Source of the DNA: Spirosoma arboris
GTDB taxonomy: Bacteria > Bacteroidota > Bacteroidia > Cytophagales > Spirosomataceae
DNA length: 64,000 bases
Assembly: GCF_009754945.1 (NCBI RefSeq)
Contig: NZ_WPIN01000005.1
Span: 186,001 to 250,000 of the forward strand
Direction: 5' to 3'
Numbering within the stretch: the stretch's first letter is position 1; every line of letters starts with the position of its first letter. The translations under genes were made by a program, and so were the position numbers. A model generated the notes under the pieces. It saw only the letters and a list, made by a program, of their open reading frames with translations, was not told where the DNA came from and searched no databases. Positions 16,682 to 24,596 of the stretch are shown here, piece by piece.

Positions 16682-17962
16682 TTAGCGCCACATGGCACCT
16701 GCCCTGCGCGAGTCTAGCTTTAGAAAAATAAATAGCAGAATGGAAAATGACCAGAGCGAAGAGCCGCCATAGCTAAAAAACGGCAAAGGAATGCCAATGA
16801 CAGGCATAAGACCAATGGTCATACCGATGTTGACCATTACGTGGAAAAAGATAATGCCGGCCACGCAGTAGCCATAGACTCGGGCAAATTTAGTACGTTG
16901 TTTTTCGGCCAGAATCACGATTCGGGCGAGCAACGCGATGAACAGTGCCACGACAATGAAGCTACCAATAAAGCCATGCTCTTCGCCAATTGTGCAGAAG
17001 ATAAAATCGGTACTTTGTTCCGGCACGAAGTCAAATTTAGTTTGTGTCCCCTCCAGAAAACCTTTGCCCTGAAGTCGCCCGGAGCCAATGGCGATTTTCG
17101 CCTGCGTCACGTTCCAGCCTACACCGAGCGGATCAATCGTTGGATCAACGAGTACTTTAATCCGATTTCTCTGGTGTTTTTGCAACACATTATTCACAAA
17201 AAAATCAACGCCTGCCACATAGCCCATCATCATCAAACCGACCAGCCCTATTCCCAGCAGGTTAGGCAACGTGCGGTTATAACGCGGCATCAACAGAATC
17301 ACCAGCAGCAACAAAACAACAATACCCAGGAAGATGTACAGTTTTGAAAACACCAGAGCAAGTATAAACAAAGCGGCTGCCGATAGGCCAACAGCCGGAA
17401 TCCAGCCTGGCAGCCCCTCTCGATAGAGCATAATGGCAAACGAAGCAAATACCAGCGTTGAACCCGTTTCGTTAGAGGCCAGAATCAGAATACAGGGCAG
17501 TACAATGATACCAGCAATGTAGAGGAGGTCTTTTTGTTTAGTCAGATTAATCCCCGGCACATCCAGGTATTTGGCGAGTGCCAGTGCCGTTGCAACTTTA
17601 GCAAACTCGGCAGGCTGAATTGTAAACGATCCGAATTTGAACCATGACCTTGATCCATTGATGTTGCTTCCGATAAAGAGCACCAGAATCAGCATAAGAA
17701 TCATGAAGCCATAGAAAACAAAGGCAAACGTATCGAAAAACGTATGGTTGATAACCAGAATACAGATAATCAGAATTACGGTCGTACCAATCCACATTAG
17801 TTGTTTTCCGGCATTGGTCGACAGGTCGAACAAGCTAGTGTGGTCTTCAGGACTGTATACAGCAGCATAGACATTGAGCCAGCCCATCGTTACACAGCCG
17901 AGGTACAACAGCAGTGTGAGCCAGTCAATATTTTGAGAAAAGGGGTCGTTTTGGCGAGCCAA
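16682..17962 (-). CDS. rodA: Rod shape-determining protein RodA (SEDS peptidoglycan polymerase)
   Basis: 426 residues with about ten membrane helices. SEDS hallmarks are visible: GSRSWFKFGSFTIQPAEFAK in the first half, IKVLVDPTIDPLGVGWNVTQAKIAIGSG in the large extracytoplasmic loop, and GIPLPFFSYGGSS near the C-terminus. It polymerises glycan strands for side-wall growth together with PBP2, encoded just upstream (58 bp). No ATG fits; a TTG at 17962 (MARQNDPF) is the likely start. mreBCD, often linked in other bacteria, is not in this window. Confidence 0.95.
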   Translation of the reverse strand: MARQNDPFSQNIDWLTLLLYLGCVTMGWLNVYAAVYSPEDHTSLFDLSTNAGKQLMWIGTTVILIICILVINHTFFDTFAFVFYGFMILMLILVLFIGSNINGSRSWFKFGSFTIQPAEFAKVATALALAKYLDVPGINLTKQKDLLYIAGIIVLPCILILASNETGSTLVFASFAIMLYREGLPGWIPAVGLSAAALFILALVFSKLYIFLGIVVLLLLVILLMPRYNRTLPNLLGIGLVGLMMMGYVAGVDFFVNNVLQKHQRNRIKVLVDPTIDPLGVGWNVTQAKIAIGSGRLQGKGFLEGTQTKFDFVPEQSTDFIFCTIGEEHGFIGSFIVVALFIALLARIVILAEKQRTKFARVYGYCVAGIIFFHVMVNIGMTIGLMPVIGIPLPFFSYGGSSLWSFSILLFIFLKLDSRRAGAMWR

Positions 17963-18020
17963 TGTGATTTACGATTTACGATTTCCTTAAATTACCGATT
18001 TGATATAAATCGGAATTCAG

Positions 18021-19973
18021 TTAGTTTCCGCTTACTGCTGGCACCACGATCGGATTAGACTTGGTAGCTGTCATCAGTGGTTTTGCGGCAGGCGTTTTTT
18101 GAGTTGTGTCTTTTTTAGGAGCAACAGGCTTTTTTGCGCCAGGAAGGAATTGGGCAGGTGGTAGGTAGTTCGATGCTTTTACCTGTGCATCTAACTTAAG
18201 GGCTTCAGTTTTGCGTTTTAGATACCGTTCGGCTACTAAAGCGGCTACCGATGCGGCTGCTTTACCACCCCATCCTGCATTTTCAACAAACACAGCAACC
18301 GCAATTTTTGGGTTGTTCATGGGGGCAAAGCCGATAAAAATGGAGTGGTCATATTTGTGACCATACTTGGAATTCTGCGATGTACCTGTTTTACCACACA
18401 GGTCAATGCCTTCAATATTAGCTAAAGGTGTTACCGTACCGTGAGCAACAGCCCCACGCATGCCATCAATTACCGGCAGGTAGTATTTGTAGTCGATACC
18501 CGTTTCGTGATGCTCGTTATACTCAGCGGGCAATCCAACGCCTGCTTTCCCGAAGCCTTTAATATAGTGCGGTGTGATGTACCAGCCCCGGTTGGCAATC
18601 GTGGCAGCCAGATTAACTAACTTAAGCGGACTAATAAGCAGCTCTCCTTCACCAATGCTCAACGAGTAAACGTTCGAGAATTTCCACCGTAAGGCACCAT
18701 GATACGCCTTGTCGTAGTATTCTGGCGTAGGCAAATTGCCTTTCAATTCGCTGGGCAAGTCAACACCAAGCCGACCACCGATGCCAAACTTCTCGGCCAT
18801 ATCATGCCACTGCCTTAAGCCTATTGCCGACGCTTTAAACGTGTTATGTTCGCCGTTGAAATAGAGAAACTTACGAAATACATAATAGAAATAAGGATTA
18901 CAGGAATTCTGTACAGCTCCCCGCAGGTTGTTCCCACCATGACAGTGACAACGCATTGGCGAGCCTCCATGTCCATACACGGTATTCGTGAAAAGAGAGC
19001 CCTGCTGTTGGGCAATCAATGCCTGAATTAGCTTAAAGGTTGAACCGGGCCGGTAACTGGCCATAACTGGCCTATTGATGAGTGGCTTATAAGGGTTCTT
19101 AATTAGAGCCCGGTAGTTTTTAGAGAAAAACCGACTCGACAATAGGTTAGGATCGTAGGTAGGTGCTGACACTGAAACCAGGATTTCGCCCGATGAGGGC
19201 TCCACGGCCAGTACAGCCCCTACTTTATTCTGCATCAGGCTATCTGCATATTTTTGCACTTCGACATCAATCCCCGTAATGAGATTTTGCCCAGCCACTG
19301 CCAGTGTATCGAACTCGCCGTTTTTCCAGGAGCCTTTATTTACGCCCCGGACGTTCTGCATCATAAACTTAACGCCCCGCTTGCCCCGTAGCTGCTCTTC
19401 GTATTGCTGCTCCAGGCCGTTATGACCAATATAATCGCCCTGTCGATAATAAGTGATATCCTGATTTTCCAGCTGCTTTTTGCTGATTTCACTCACGTAG
19501 CCCAGCGCATTCGCCATCGTATGAGCCGGATACGTACGCATCGAACTGATCACCGGCTCAAAACCCCGATAGTCAACAAGCGCGTCCTGAATTCGGGCGA
19601 AATCTTCTTTGGAAAGTTGCCGTAAAAACAACGACGGCTTCACAGGCGAATAGTTTTTGGCCAGTCCCATGATACTGTCGAAATCGGAGGGGGTGATGGC
19701 CATCATTCGACAGAAAGCAGCCGTATCGGGAATACGAACCTGCTTTGGAGTGACGTAAAGATCGTAAACGGGTGTATTGTAAACGATTAACTGATTATTG
19801 CGGTCGTAAATCTGCCCCCGGTACGGTATTTCAACAACCCGCTTAATGGAGTTTTTCGATGCGCCCAGCGAGTAGGTATCGTCTAAAACCTGTAAATAAA
19901 ACAATCGAGCCAGATACGTTAATCCGACTATGCAAAAGAGGCCGATAATGACCCACTTACGATTCTCTAACAT
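18021..19973 (-). CDS. mrdA: Penicillin-binding protein 2 (transpeptidase of the elongasome)
   Basis: 650 residues: a short cytoplasmic tail, one membrane anchor (8-28), a PBP dimerisation domain, then a transpeptidase domain. Active-site motifs are complete: Ser311 in PGSTFK, SCN near residue 357, and KTG beginning at 528 (CGKTGTSQN). A low-complexity Pro/Lys/Thr tail follows residue 600. It cross-links peptidoglycan during elongation and pairs with RodA downstream. A TAnnTTTG promoter box lies 38 nt before the ATG and a 16-bp palindrome just upstream of that box. Confidence 0.96.
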   Translation of the reverse strand: MLENRKWVIIGLFCIVGLTYLARLFYLQVLDDTYSLGASKNSIKRVVEIPYRGQIYDRNNQLIVYNTPVYDLYVTPKQVRIPDTAAFCRMMAITPSDFDSIMGLAKNYSPVKPSLFLRQLSKEDFARIQDALVDYRGFEPVISSMRTYPAHTMANALGYVSEISKKQLENQDITYYRQGDYIGHNGLEQQYEEQLRGKRGVKFMMQNVRGVNKGSWKNGEFDTLAVAGQNLITGIDVEVQKYADSLMQNKVGAVLAVEPSSGEILVSVSAPTYDPNLLSSRFFSKNYRALIKNPYKPLINRPVMASYRPGSTFKLIQALIAQQQGSLFTNTVYGHGGSPMRCHCHGGNNLRGAVQNSCNPYFYYVFRKFLYFNGEHNTFKASAIGLRQWHDMAEKFGIGGRLGVDLPSELKGNLPTPEYYDKAYHGALRWKFSNVYSLSIGEGELLISPLKLVNLAATIANRGWYITPHYIKGFGKAGVGLPAEYNEHHETGIDYKYYLPVIDGMRGAVAHGTVTPLANIEGIDLCGKTGTSQNSKYGHKYDHSIFIGFAPMNNPKIAVAVFVENAGWGGKAAASVAALVAERYLKRKTEALKLDAQVKASNYLPPAQFLPGAKKPVAPKKDTTQKTPAAKPLMTATKSNPIVVPAVSGN

Positions 19974-20011
19974 GAGAATAAATTCCGTTCAATCAAGCGA
20001 TGTACTCTTGA

Positions 20012-20019
20012 CAAAGTTA
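20012..20019 (-). promoter_or_regulatory. -7 box of the mrdA-rodA promoter
   Basis: TAACTTTG on the minus strand matches TAnnTTTG, 38 nt upstream of the mrdA ATG. No clear -33 TTTG element is visible. Confidence 0.6.
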
Positions 20020-20022
20020 GCC

Positions 20023-20038
20023 ATTCTTCATGAAGAAT
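20023..20038. promoter_or_regulatory. 16-bp perfect palindrome in the mrdA promoter
   Basis: ATTCTTCATGAAGAAT, perfect without a loop, lies immediately upstream of the -7 box, where a repressor or activator could act. The remaining gap to 20217 holds AT-rich imperfect repeats (AATACAGAAT twice) and no gene. Confidence 0.45.
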
Positions 20039-20217
20039 ACAGAATGAAAAATACAGAATAAGAAATGAAAAATAATCTGACGAAGCCACACCACTCGTTA
20101 AACAGAATCTTAAAGGCATAGTCTTCTGTGCAATGGGGCGTGGGGGTATGTTATAAAGCTAAAGTAGATTCAATCCATTACTTGTTTTGAAGACTGTAGC
20201 TCGTCAAACAAATTTTT

Positions 20218-21198
20218 ATGAAATCGCTATACGCTCTTCTAGTTCTGATAGTTGTTGCCGGCAGTACTATTCATGCTCAATCACCCCAACAAGGGAAGGC
20301 TAAAGTCATTCGAACGCTAATCGTCGATGGACAGAATAACCACGACCAATGGCCGAAAATCACGTTTATGATGAAGCGATACCTCGAAGAAACGGGTAAG
20401 TTCTCGGTCGATGTAAAACGGTCTTATTATACTTGGAACGGGGATGCTCTGATTGAAAAATATAAAATTCCAGGTGTTCAGCAAACCAAAGCCTTACCCA
20501 AAGCCAGGGCAGATTCCAGCTTCCATCCTGACTTTTCGAAGTACGATCTCGTCATCTGCAACTTTGGCTGGAATGCCGCTCCCTGGTCCGACGCCACGCA
20601 GGCCGATTTTGAAAACTTCATGAAAAAAGGGGGCGGTTTGGTCGTAGTCCATGCGGCCGACAATTCGTTTCCTCTATGGCCCGCCTACAACAAAATGATT
20701 GGCCTGGGTGGCTGGGGCGACCGCACCGAAAAAGACGGTCCTTTTGTGTATTACGACAATGAAGGGAAGTTAATAAGAGACCCTCAACCCGGACCTGCCG
20801 GATCGCATGGTGCGCAGCAAGAATTTCTGATCACGGTGCGTGATGCCAACCATCCCATTACGAAAGGCATGCCACTAACCTGGATGCACACCAAAGACGA
20901 GATGTATGACCGCCTGCGCGGGCCTGCCGAGAACATGACCGTATTGGCAACGGCTTTCTCGCCAAAAGAGAACAAAGGCACCGGTCGCAACGAACCCATG
21001 CTAATAACCATCAACTATGGGAAAGGCCGGATTTTTCACACCCCCATGGGCCACGTCGATTATTCAGTTGAATGCGTTGGGTTCATCACCTGCCTGCAAC
21101 GGGGTGCACAATGGGCCGCCACCGGTAAAGTCGACATTCCTATCCCAGCCGACTTCCCAACGCCAACCGCCACCAGCAAACGGAACTTTGTTGAGTAA
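20218..21198 (+). CDS. Exported ThuA-like domain protein
   Basis: 326 residues with a signal peptide ending HAQS. ThuA features: VIRTLIVDGQNNHDQWP near the start, YDLVICNFGWNAAPW, GGGLVVVHAADNSFP, and GKGRIFHTPMGH near the end, a glutamine-amidotransferase-like flavodoxin fold. Family members are tied to sugar metabolism (trehalose utilisation in rhizobia) and are abundant in Cytophagales next to SMP-30 and Gfo/Idh/MocA genes, as here. The catalytic activity is not established. Ends in a hairpin shared with the convergent gene. Confidence 0.88.
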   Translation: MKSLYALLVLIVVAGSTIHAQSPQQGKAKVIRTLIVDGQNNHDQWPKITFMMKRYLEETGKFSVDVKRSYYTWNGDALIEKYKIPGVQQTKALPKARADSSFHPDFSKYDLVICNFGWNAAPWSDATQADFENFMKKGGGLVVVHAADNSFPLWPAYNKMIGLGGWGDRTEKDGPFVYYDNEGKLIRDPQPGPAGSHGAQQEFLITVRDANHPITKGMPLTWMHTKDEMYDRLRGPAENMTVLATAFSPKENKGTGRNEPMLITINYGKGRIFHTPMGHVDYSVECVGFITCLQRGAQWAATGKVDIPIPADFPTPTATSKRNFVE

Positions 21199-21236
21199 GA
21201 ACGACTAATGATCGACTAAAAAGATTTTGGACTCTG

Positions 21237-21295
21237 ATAGCTTCTCTTGACTCTAGTGCAATGATAATCAAATAAATAGAATCAAGAGAAGCTAT
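21237..21295. terminator. Bidirectional hairpin between ThuA and SMP-30 genes
   Basis: ATAGCTTCTCTTGA at 21237-21250 and its exact complement at 21282-21295, 31-nt loop, between convergent stops at 21198 and 21313. A probable transcript end for both genes. Confidence 0.65.
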
Positions 21296-21312
21296 AGTAG
21301 GGGTTTTGATTA

Positions 21313-22356
21313 TTACCAGCCCTTAGCAAATGTTCTGATTCGGCAGAGGTACATATCGGCGGTGATATACAGCGTGGAACCATCATCACCCCAGGCACAG
21401 TTAGCCGTAGCTCCGCCAATTTTAAGGTGACCCAGAAAATCATATGGTCCTATTCCCTGCGTTGGCGCTAACACCAGAACACCACCGCCACCCGTTACCC
21501 ACAGGTTTCCATCACGGTCTACTTTCATACCATCGAATCCACCGTCAAGATTCTGCTTTTTCATCTGCTCCGGTCCAAACACAATACGTCCTTTACCAAC
21601 CGAACCATCGGGTTGTATTGGATAGGCCATCACGACTGGGCGTAATGGATCAGACTGCGCGACGAAGAGTATTTTCTCGTCGGGGGAGAGCGCAATACCG
21701 TTCGGACGGGTCAAATCGCCGACTACGATAGAGACCGCACCCGGCACACCAGCCCGTTCGGGCGCAATGCGATATACACCCCAGCCATCGGTTTCCCGAC
21801 CTGGATCTTTTTCTTTTTTTGGCATTCCATACGGTGGATCTGTGAAATAATAACTACCGTTAGAGTGCGCTACCACATCATTAGGGCTGTTGAACCGCTT
21901 GCCATTATAGTTGTCGGCTAAGGTGCGTTTCCCGCCACCACCAGTAAGCGACATGGCTGTAACACGCCGGTCGCCATGTTCACAGGCGATGAGTCGTCCC
22001 TGCTTGTCAATGGTAAGTCCATTGGAACCGGGTTCGTCGCTGTAGGGACCGAGACCCGTATACCCTGAGGGTTTTAAAAATGGCGTAACGCCGTCTTTAT
22101 CCGTCCATTTGAAAATAGTATTCTTAGGGACGTCGGAGAATAGCAGAAAAGCTTCGTTTTTTACCCAGATCGGCCCCTCGGTCCAATCAAATCCACTGGC
22201 CAGCACTTCAATTTTGGCATCAGCCGAAACGAGTTTATCTAATCGGGGATCAGCCTTCACGATCTGACCAATCGACGGAAATGGGGTTGTTTGAGCACTT
22301 GCCGAACTAAGTACAAAGGCTAGCCAGCCGGCCAGGAGTAACGGTTTCGATTTCAT
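21313..22356 (-). CDS. Exported SMP-30/gluconolactonase-like protein
   Basis: 347 residues with a signal peptide ending SASAQ. Six-bladed propeller signatures of the SMP-30/gluconolactonase/LRE family are visible: GFDWTEGPIWV (metal-binding Glu), GSNGLTIDKQGRLIACEHGDRRV, FNSPNDVVAHSNGSYYFTDP (Asn and Asp ligands), RPNGIALSPDEKILFVAQ, and FDGMKVDRDGNLWVTGGGG. It likely hydrolyses a sugar lactone in the periplasm using a divalent cation. It neighbours ThuA and a Tat-exported oxidoreductase, a common trio in Cytophagales. Substrate unknown. Confidence 0.9.
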   Translation of the reverse strand: MKSKPLLLAGWLAFVLSSASAQTTPFPSIGQIVKADPRLDKLVSADAKIEVLASGFDWTEGPIWVKNEAFLLFSDVPKNTIFKWTDKDGVTPFLKPSGYTGLGPYSDEPGSNGLTIDKQGRLIACEHGDRRVTAMSLTGGGGKRTLADNYNGKRFNSPNDVVAHSNGSYYFTDPPYGMPKKEKDPGRETDGWGVYRIAPERAGVPGAVSIVVGDLTRPNGIALSPDEKILFVAQSDPLRPVVMAYPIQPDGSVGKGRIVFGPEQMKKQNLDGGFDGMKVDRDGNLWVTGGGGVLVLAPTQGIGPYDFLGHLKIGGATANCAWGDDGSTLYITADMYLCRIRTFAKGW

Positions 22357-22562
22357 GGTTAATGTCAGGAATTTACCTCAATGGTACGACGAATTGAGGG
22401 ACGTAACAAATAAGAGAAAGCAAGCTGGTAACCATTTTTAACCTAAGCTGTAATCAGGGGTCGCTGTAAGCTTGTCTTACCTAACTTACTTTTCACGCCG
22501 AGAGTAGGCAGCAAAGCCAAGTGGCTTAACTAGAAAGAAAATTAGCCAGTATGGCCTAAAAA

Positions 22563-23003
22563 ATGGATCAGGAACTAACCTTACGAATCATTCTGGAAAA
22601 TCCACCGGAGCATGTCGATTTTGGCCTGCAAAAAGGAAGTGGCCGAATTTATGAGACCGTTCAAACCCAACGGTCTACTTCCAACGAGTTACAGTTCAAT
22701 TTCACTATTAGAGTCAAAGGCAATCCAGAACAAAACTCTCTACCCGCTTTTCAGGGCGCCTTTGTACAGGGTCCTTCAGCTGCCCGCTTTGTTTATATCG
22801 ACATTGGTGCGTGTGCTGGCCAAACGGATTCCATATGGAGTCGGCGATTGAAAATTCCTTTGTATGGAATTACCTGGTCACTAATCGACCAACTATTGGC
22901 AAATGATAAACTGGTTCTTGAGACGCGTATTCCTGGTACGGGCAAAGATGGAGGACCTATCTGCGGAACGGTAAAACCGTTTGCCGGTTGGCAGACGAGA
23001 TAA
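22563..23003 (+). CDS. DUF5990-like protein of unknown function
   Basis: 146 residues, cytosolic by appearance, opening MDQELTLRIILENPPEHVDFGLQ. This opening and the later FVQGPSAARFVYIDIGACAGQ and WSRRLKIPLYGITW match my recollection of the DUF5990 family. No catalytic motif is recognised. It lies 56 bp upstream of the Gfo/Idh/MocA gene on the same strand and may be co-transcribed. The family label is from memory and should be treated as likely, not certain. Confidence 0.7.
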   Translation: MDQELTLRIILENPPEHVDFGLQKGSGRIYETVQTQRSTSNELQFNFTIRVKGNPEQNSLPAFQGAFVQGPSAARFVYIDIGACAGQTDSIWSRRLKIPLYGITWSLIDQLLANDKLVLETRIPGTGKDGGPICGTVKPFAGWQTR

Positions 23004-23059
23004 CGATTATTCGCTTATTTTTAGGAGATTTTTCTTCATTCCCCAATTCTTGATCGTAC

Positions 23060-24490
23060 ATGAAAAATAACAAACGAGCGGCTTCGTCGGAGAATAACAA
23101 AAACTCCTCCCGACGGTCGTTCCTGAAAACCCTTGGCCTTGCTGGTACAGCCGCTGCCGCTGCTCCGGCTGCTCTTGCGGAAACGCCTGTTGCCATTCCG
23201 CAATACCTGAATCTGGTGCGTAGTCACTCCAGCACTGCGGCAAACGACAAAGTTCGGATTGCCCTGATTGGTACAGGTGGTATGGGCATTGGCGATATGC
23301 AAACCGCCCTCATGGTCGACGGGATCGAAATGGTAGCCGCCTGCGATTTATATGACGGACGACTACGTCGGGCCAAAGAGCTTTGGGGCGATCAACTCCC
23401 CGTGACCAAAGATTATCGGGAGATTCTGGAGCGCAAAGATCTCGACGCTGTCATTAATGCAACAACTGACCATTGGCACGAAAAAATCTCATCGGATGCG
23501 ATGCGCAAAGGCAAGCACGTGTACTGCGAAAAGCCGATGGTTCAAAAAGTTGAGGACGGACACGCACTCATAAAAGTATCGAAAGAAACGGGTAAGGTTT
23601 TTCAGGTGGGCAGCCAGTTTGCCAGCTCGTTGCTCATTGCCAAAGCCCGCGAGCTAATGAAAGCCGGTGACATTGGTGAGCTTGTTTTTGCCGAAGCGAT
23701 CTATGACCGTCACAGTGCTATGGGTGCCTGGCAGTATTCGATTCCACCCGATGCCTCGCCCCAAACGGTTGACTGGGATACGTATCTGGGCAGTGCGCCC
23801 AAACGGCCCTGGGACCCGCTCCGGTTTTTCCGGTGGCGGAATTATCAGGACTACGGCACCGGTATCGCGGGTGACTTATACGTTCACTTACTCACTTCCT
23901 TACACTGCATTACGGGTTCGAAAGGCCCAAATCGGGTATACTCAACCGGGGGCACGCGTTACTGGAAAGATGGACGTGATGTACCCGATATTCAGCTCAG
24001 TATCTATGATTACGGCAAAACAGCTGAACATCCCGAGTTCAATTTGACAACCCGTTCTAACTTCGTGGATGGTGGTGGTGGTAATTATCTGGTTCGTATC
24101 GTTGGTACCGAAGGTGATTTATCCCTCGGTTTCGATTCACTAACCGTTCATCGGAACAAGTTCCCAAAGGCACCGGGTATGTCGATCGACAATTTCCCGA
24201 AAGATCAGAAGGAACTGTACATAGCTGAATACAACAAACTGTATCCTCAAGTCCCTGAACTGGTTGGACCCAAAGAGTTCAAATACAGTTTCCCGAAAGA
24301 GTATAAAGGCGACCGTTACGAGCACTTTGTCAATTTCTTCAACTCGGTCCGTACGGGAACGCCCAACATTGAAGATGCTACATTTGGCCTACGCGCTTGC
24401 GGACCAACTCAGTGTGGCAACATGAGTTATTTCCAGAAAAGAGCGGTGAGTTGGGACCCTATCAACATGAAGATTCTGCCCGCCGTTTAG
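23060..24490 (+). CDS. Tat-exported Gfo/Idh/MocA family oxidoreductase
   Basis: 476 residues. The N-terminus has a twin-arginine signal (SSRRSFLKTLGLAG, then an alanine-rich h-region), so a folded, cofactor-loaded enzyme is exported to the periplasm. A Rossmann domain follows (VRIALIGTGGMGIGDMQTA near residue 70) with the EKPM motif (YCEKPMVQ) typical of Gfo/Idh/MocA enzymes, then the alpha/beta substrate domain. Members oxidise or reduce sugars and inositols, or act as NAD-recycling glycosidases. The neighbouring SMP-30 and ThuA genes support a sugar pathway. Substrate unknown. Confidence 0.92.
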   Translation: MKNNKRAASSENNKNSSRRSFLKTLGLAGTAAAAAPAALAETPVAIPQYLNLVRSHSSTAANDKVRIALIGTGGMGIGDMQTALMVDGIEMVAACDLYDGRLRRAKELWGDQLPVTKDYREILERKDLDAVINATTDHWHEKISSDAMRKGKHVYCEKPMVQKVEDGHALIKVSKETGKVFQVGSQFASSLLIAKARELMKAGDIGELVFAEAIYDRHSAMGAWQYSIPPDASPQTVDWDTYLGSAPKRPWDPLRFFRWRNYQDYGTGIAGDLYVHLLTSLHCITGSKGPNRVYSTGGTRYWKDGRDVPDIQLSIYDYGKTAEHPEFNLTTRSNFVDGGGGNYLVRIVGTEGDLSLGFDSLTVHRNKFPKAPGMSIDNFPKDQKELYIAEYNKLYPQVPELVGPKEFKYSFPKEYKGDRYEHFVNFFNSVRTGTPNIEDATFGLRACGPTQCGNMSYFQKRAVSWDPINMKILPAV

Positions 24491-24596
24491 TGAAGTAGGT
24501 GAAAGTGAGTGAAGTAGGTGAAAGTAAGTGGAGTGAGTGAACGTAAGTGGGGCCTTTTAGCTCCGATTCTACTGCACTCACTCCACCCACTTTCAT
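24491..24596. repeat. 19-bp tandem repeat and stem between convergent genes
   Basis: Three 19-bp units directly follow the upstream stop: 24491-24509, 24510-24528 and 24529-24547 (type TGAAGTAGGTGAAAGTgAG; the third is diverged). The end of the array (24518-24539) pairs with 24575-24596 at 19 of 22 positions, making a hairpin that reaches the stop codon of the convergent gene. It probably serves as terminator for both genes. Confidence 0.7.

Noticed and set aside
24491..24547. CRISPR-like array
   Set aside because: The 19-bp units abut directly with no spacers, only three are present, and no cas gene is in the window.
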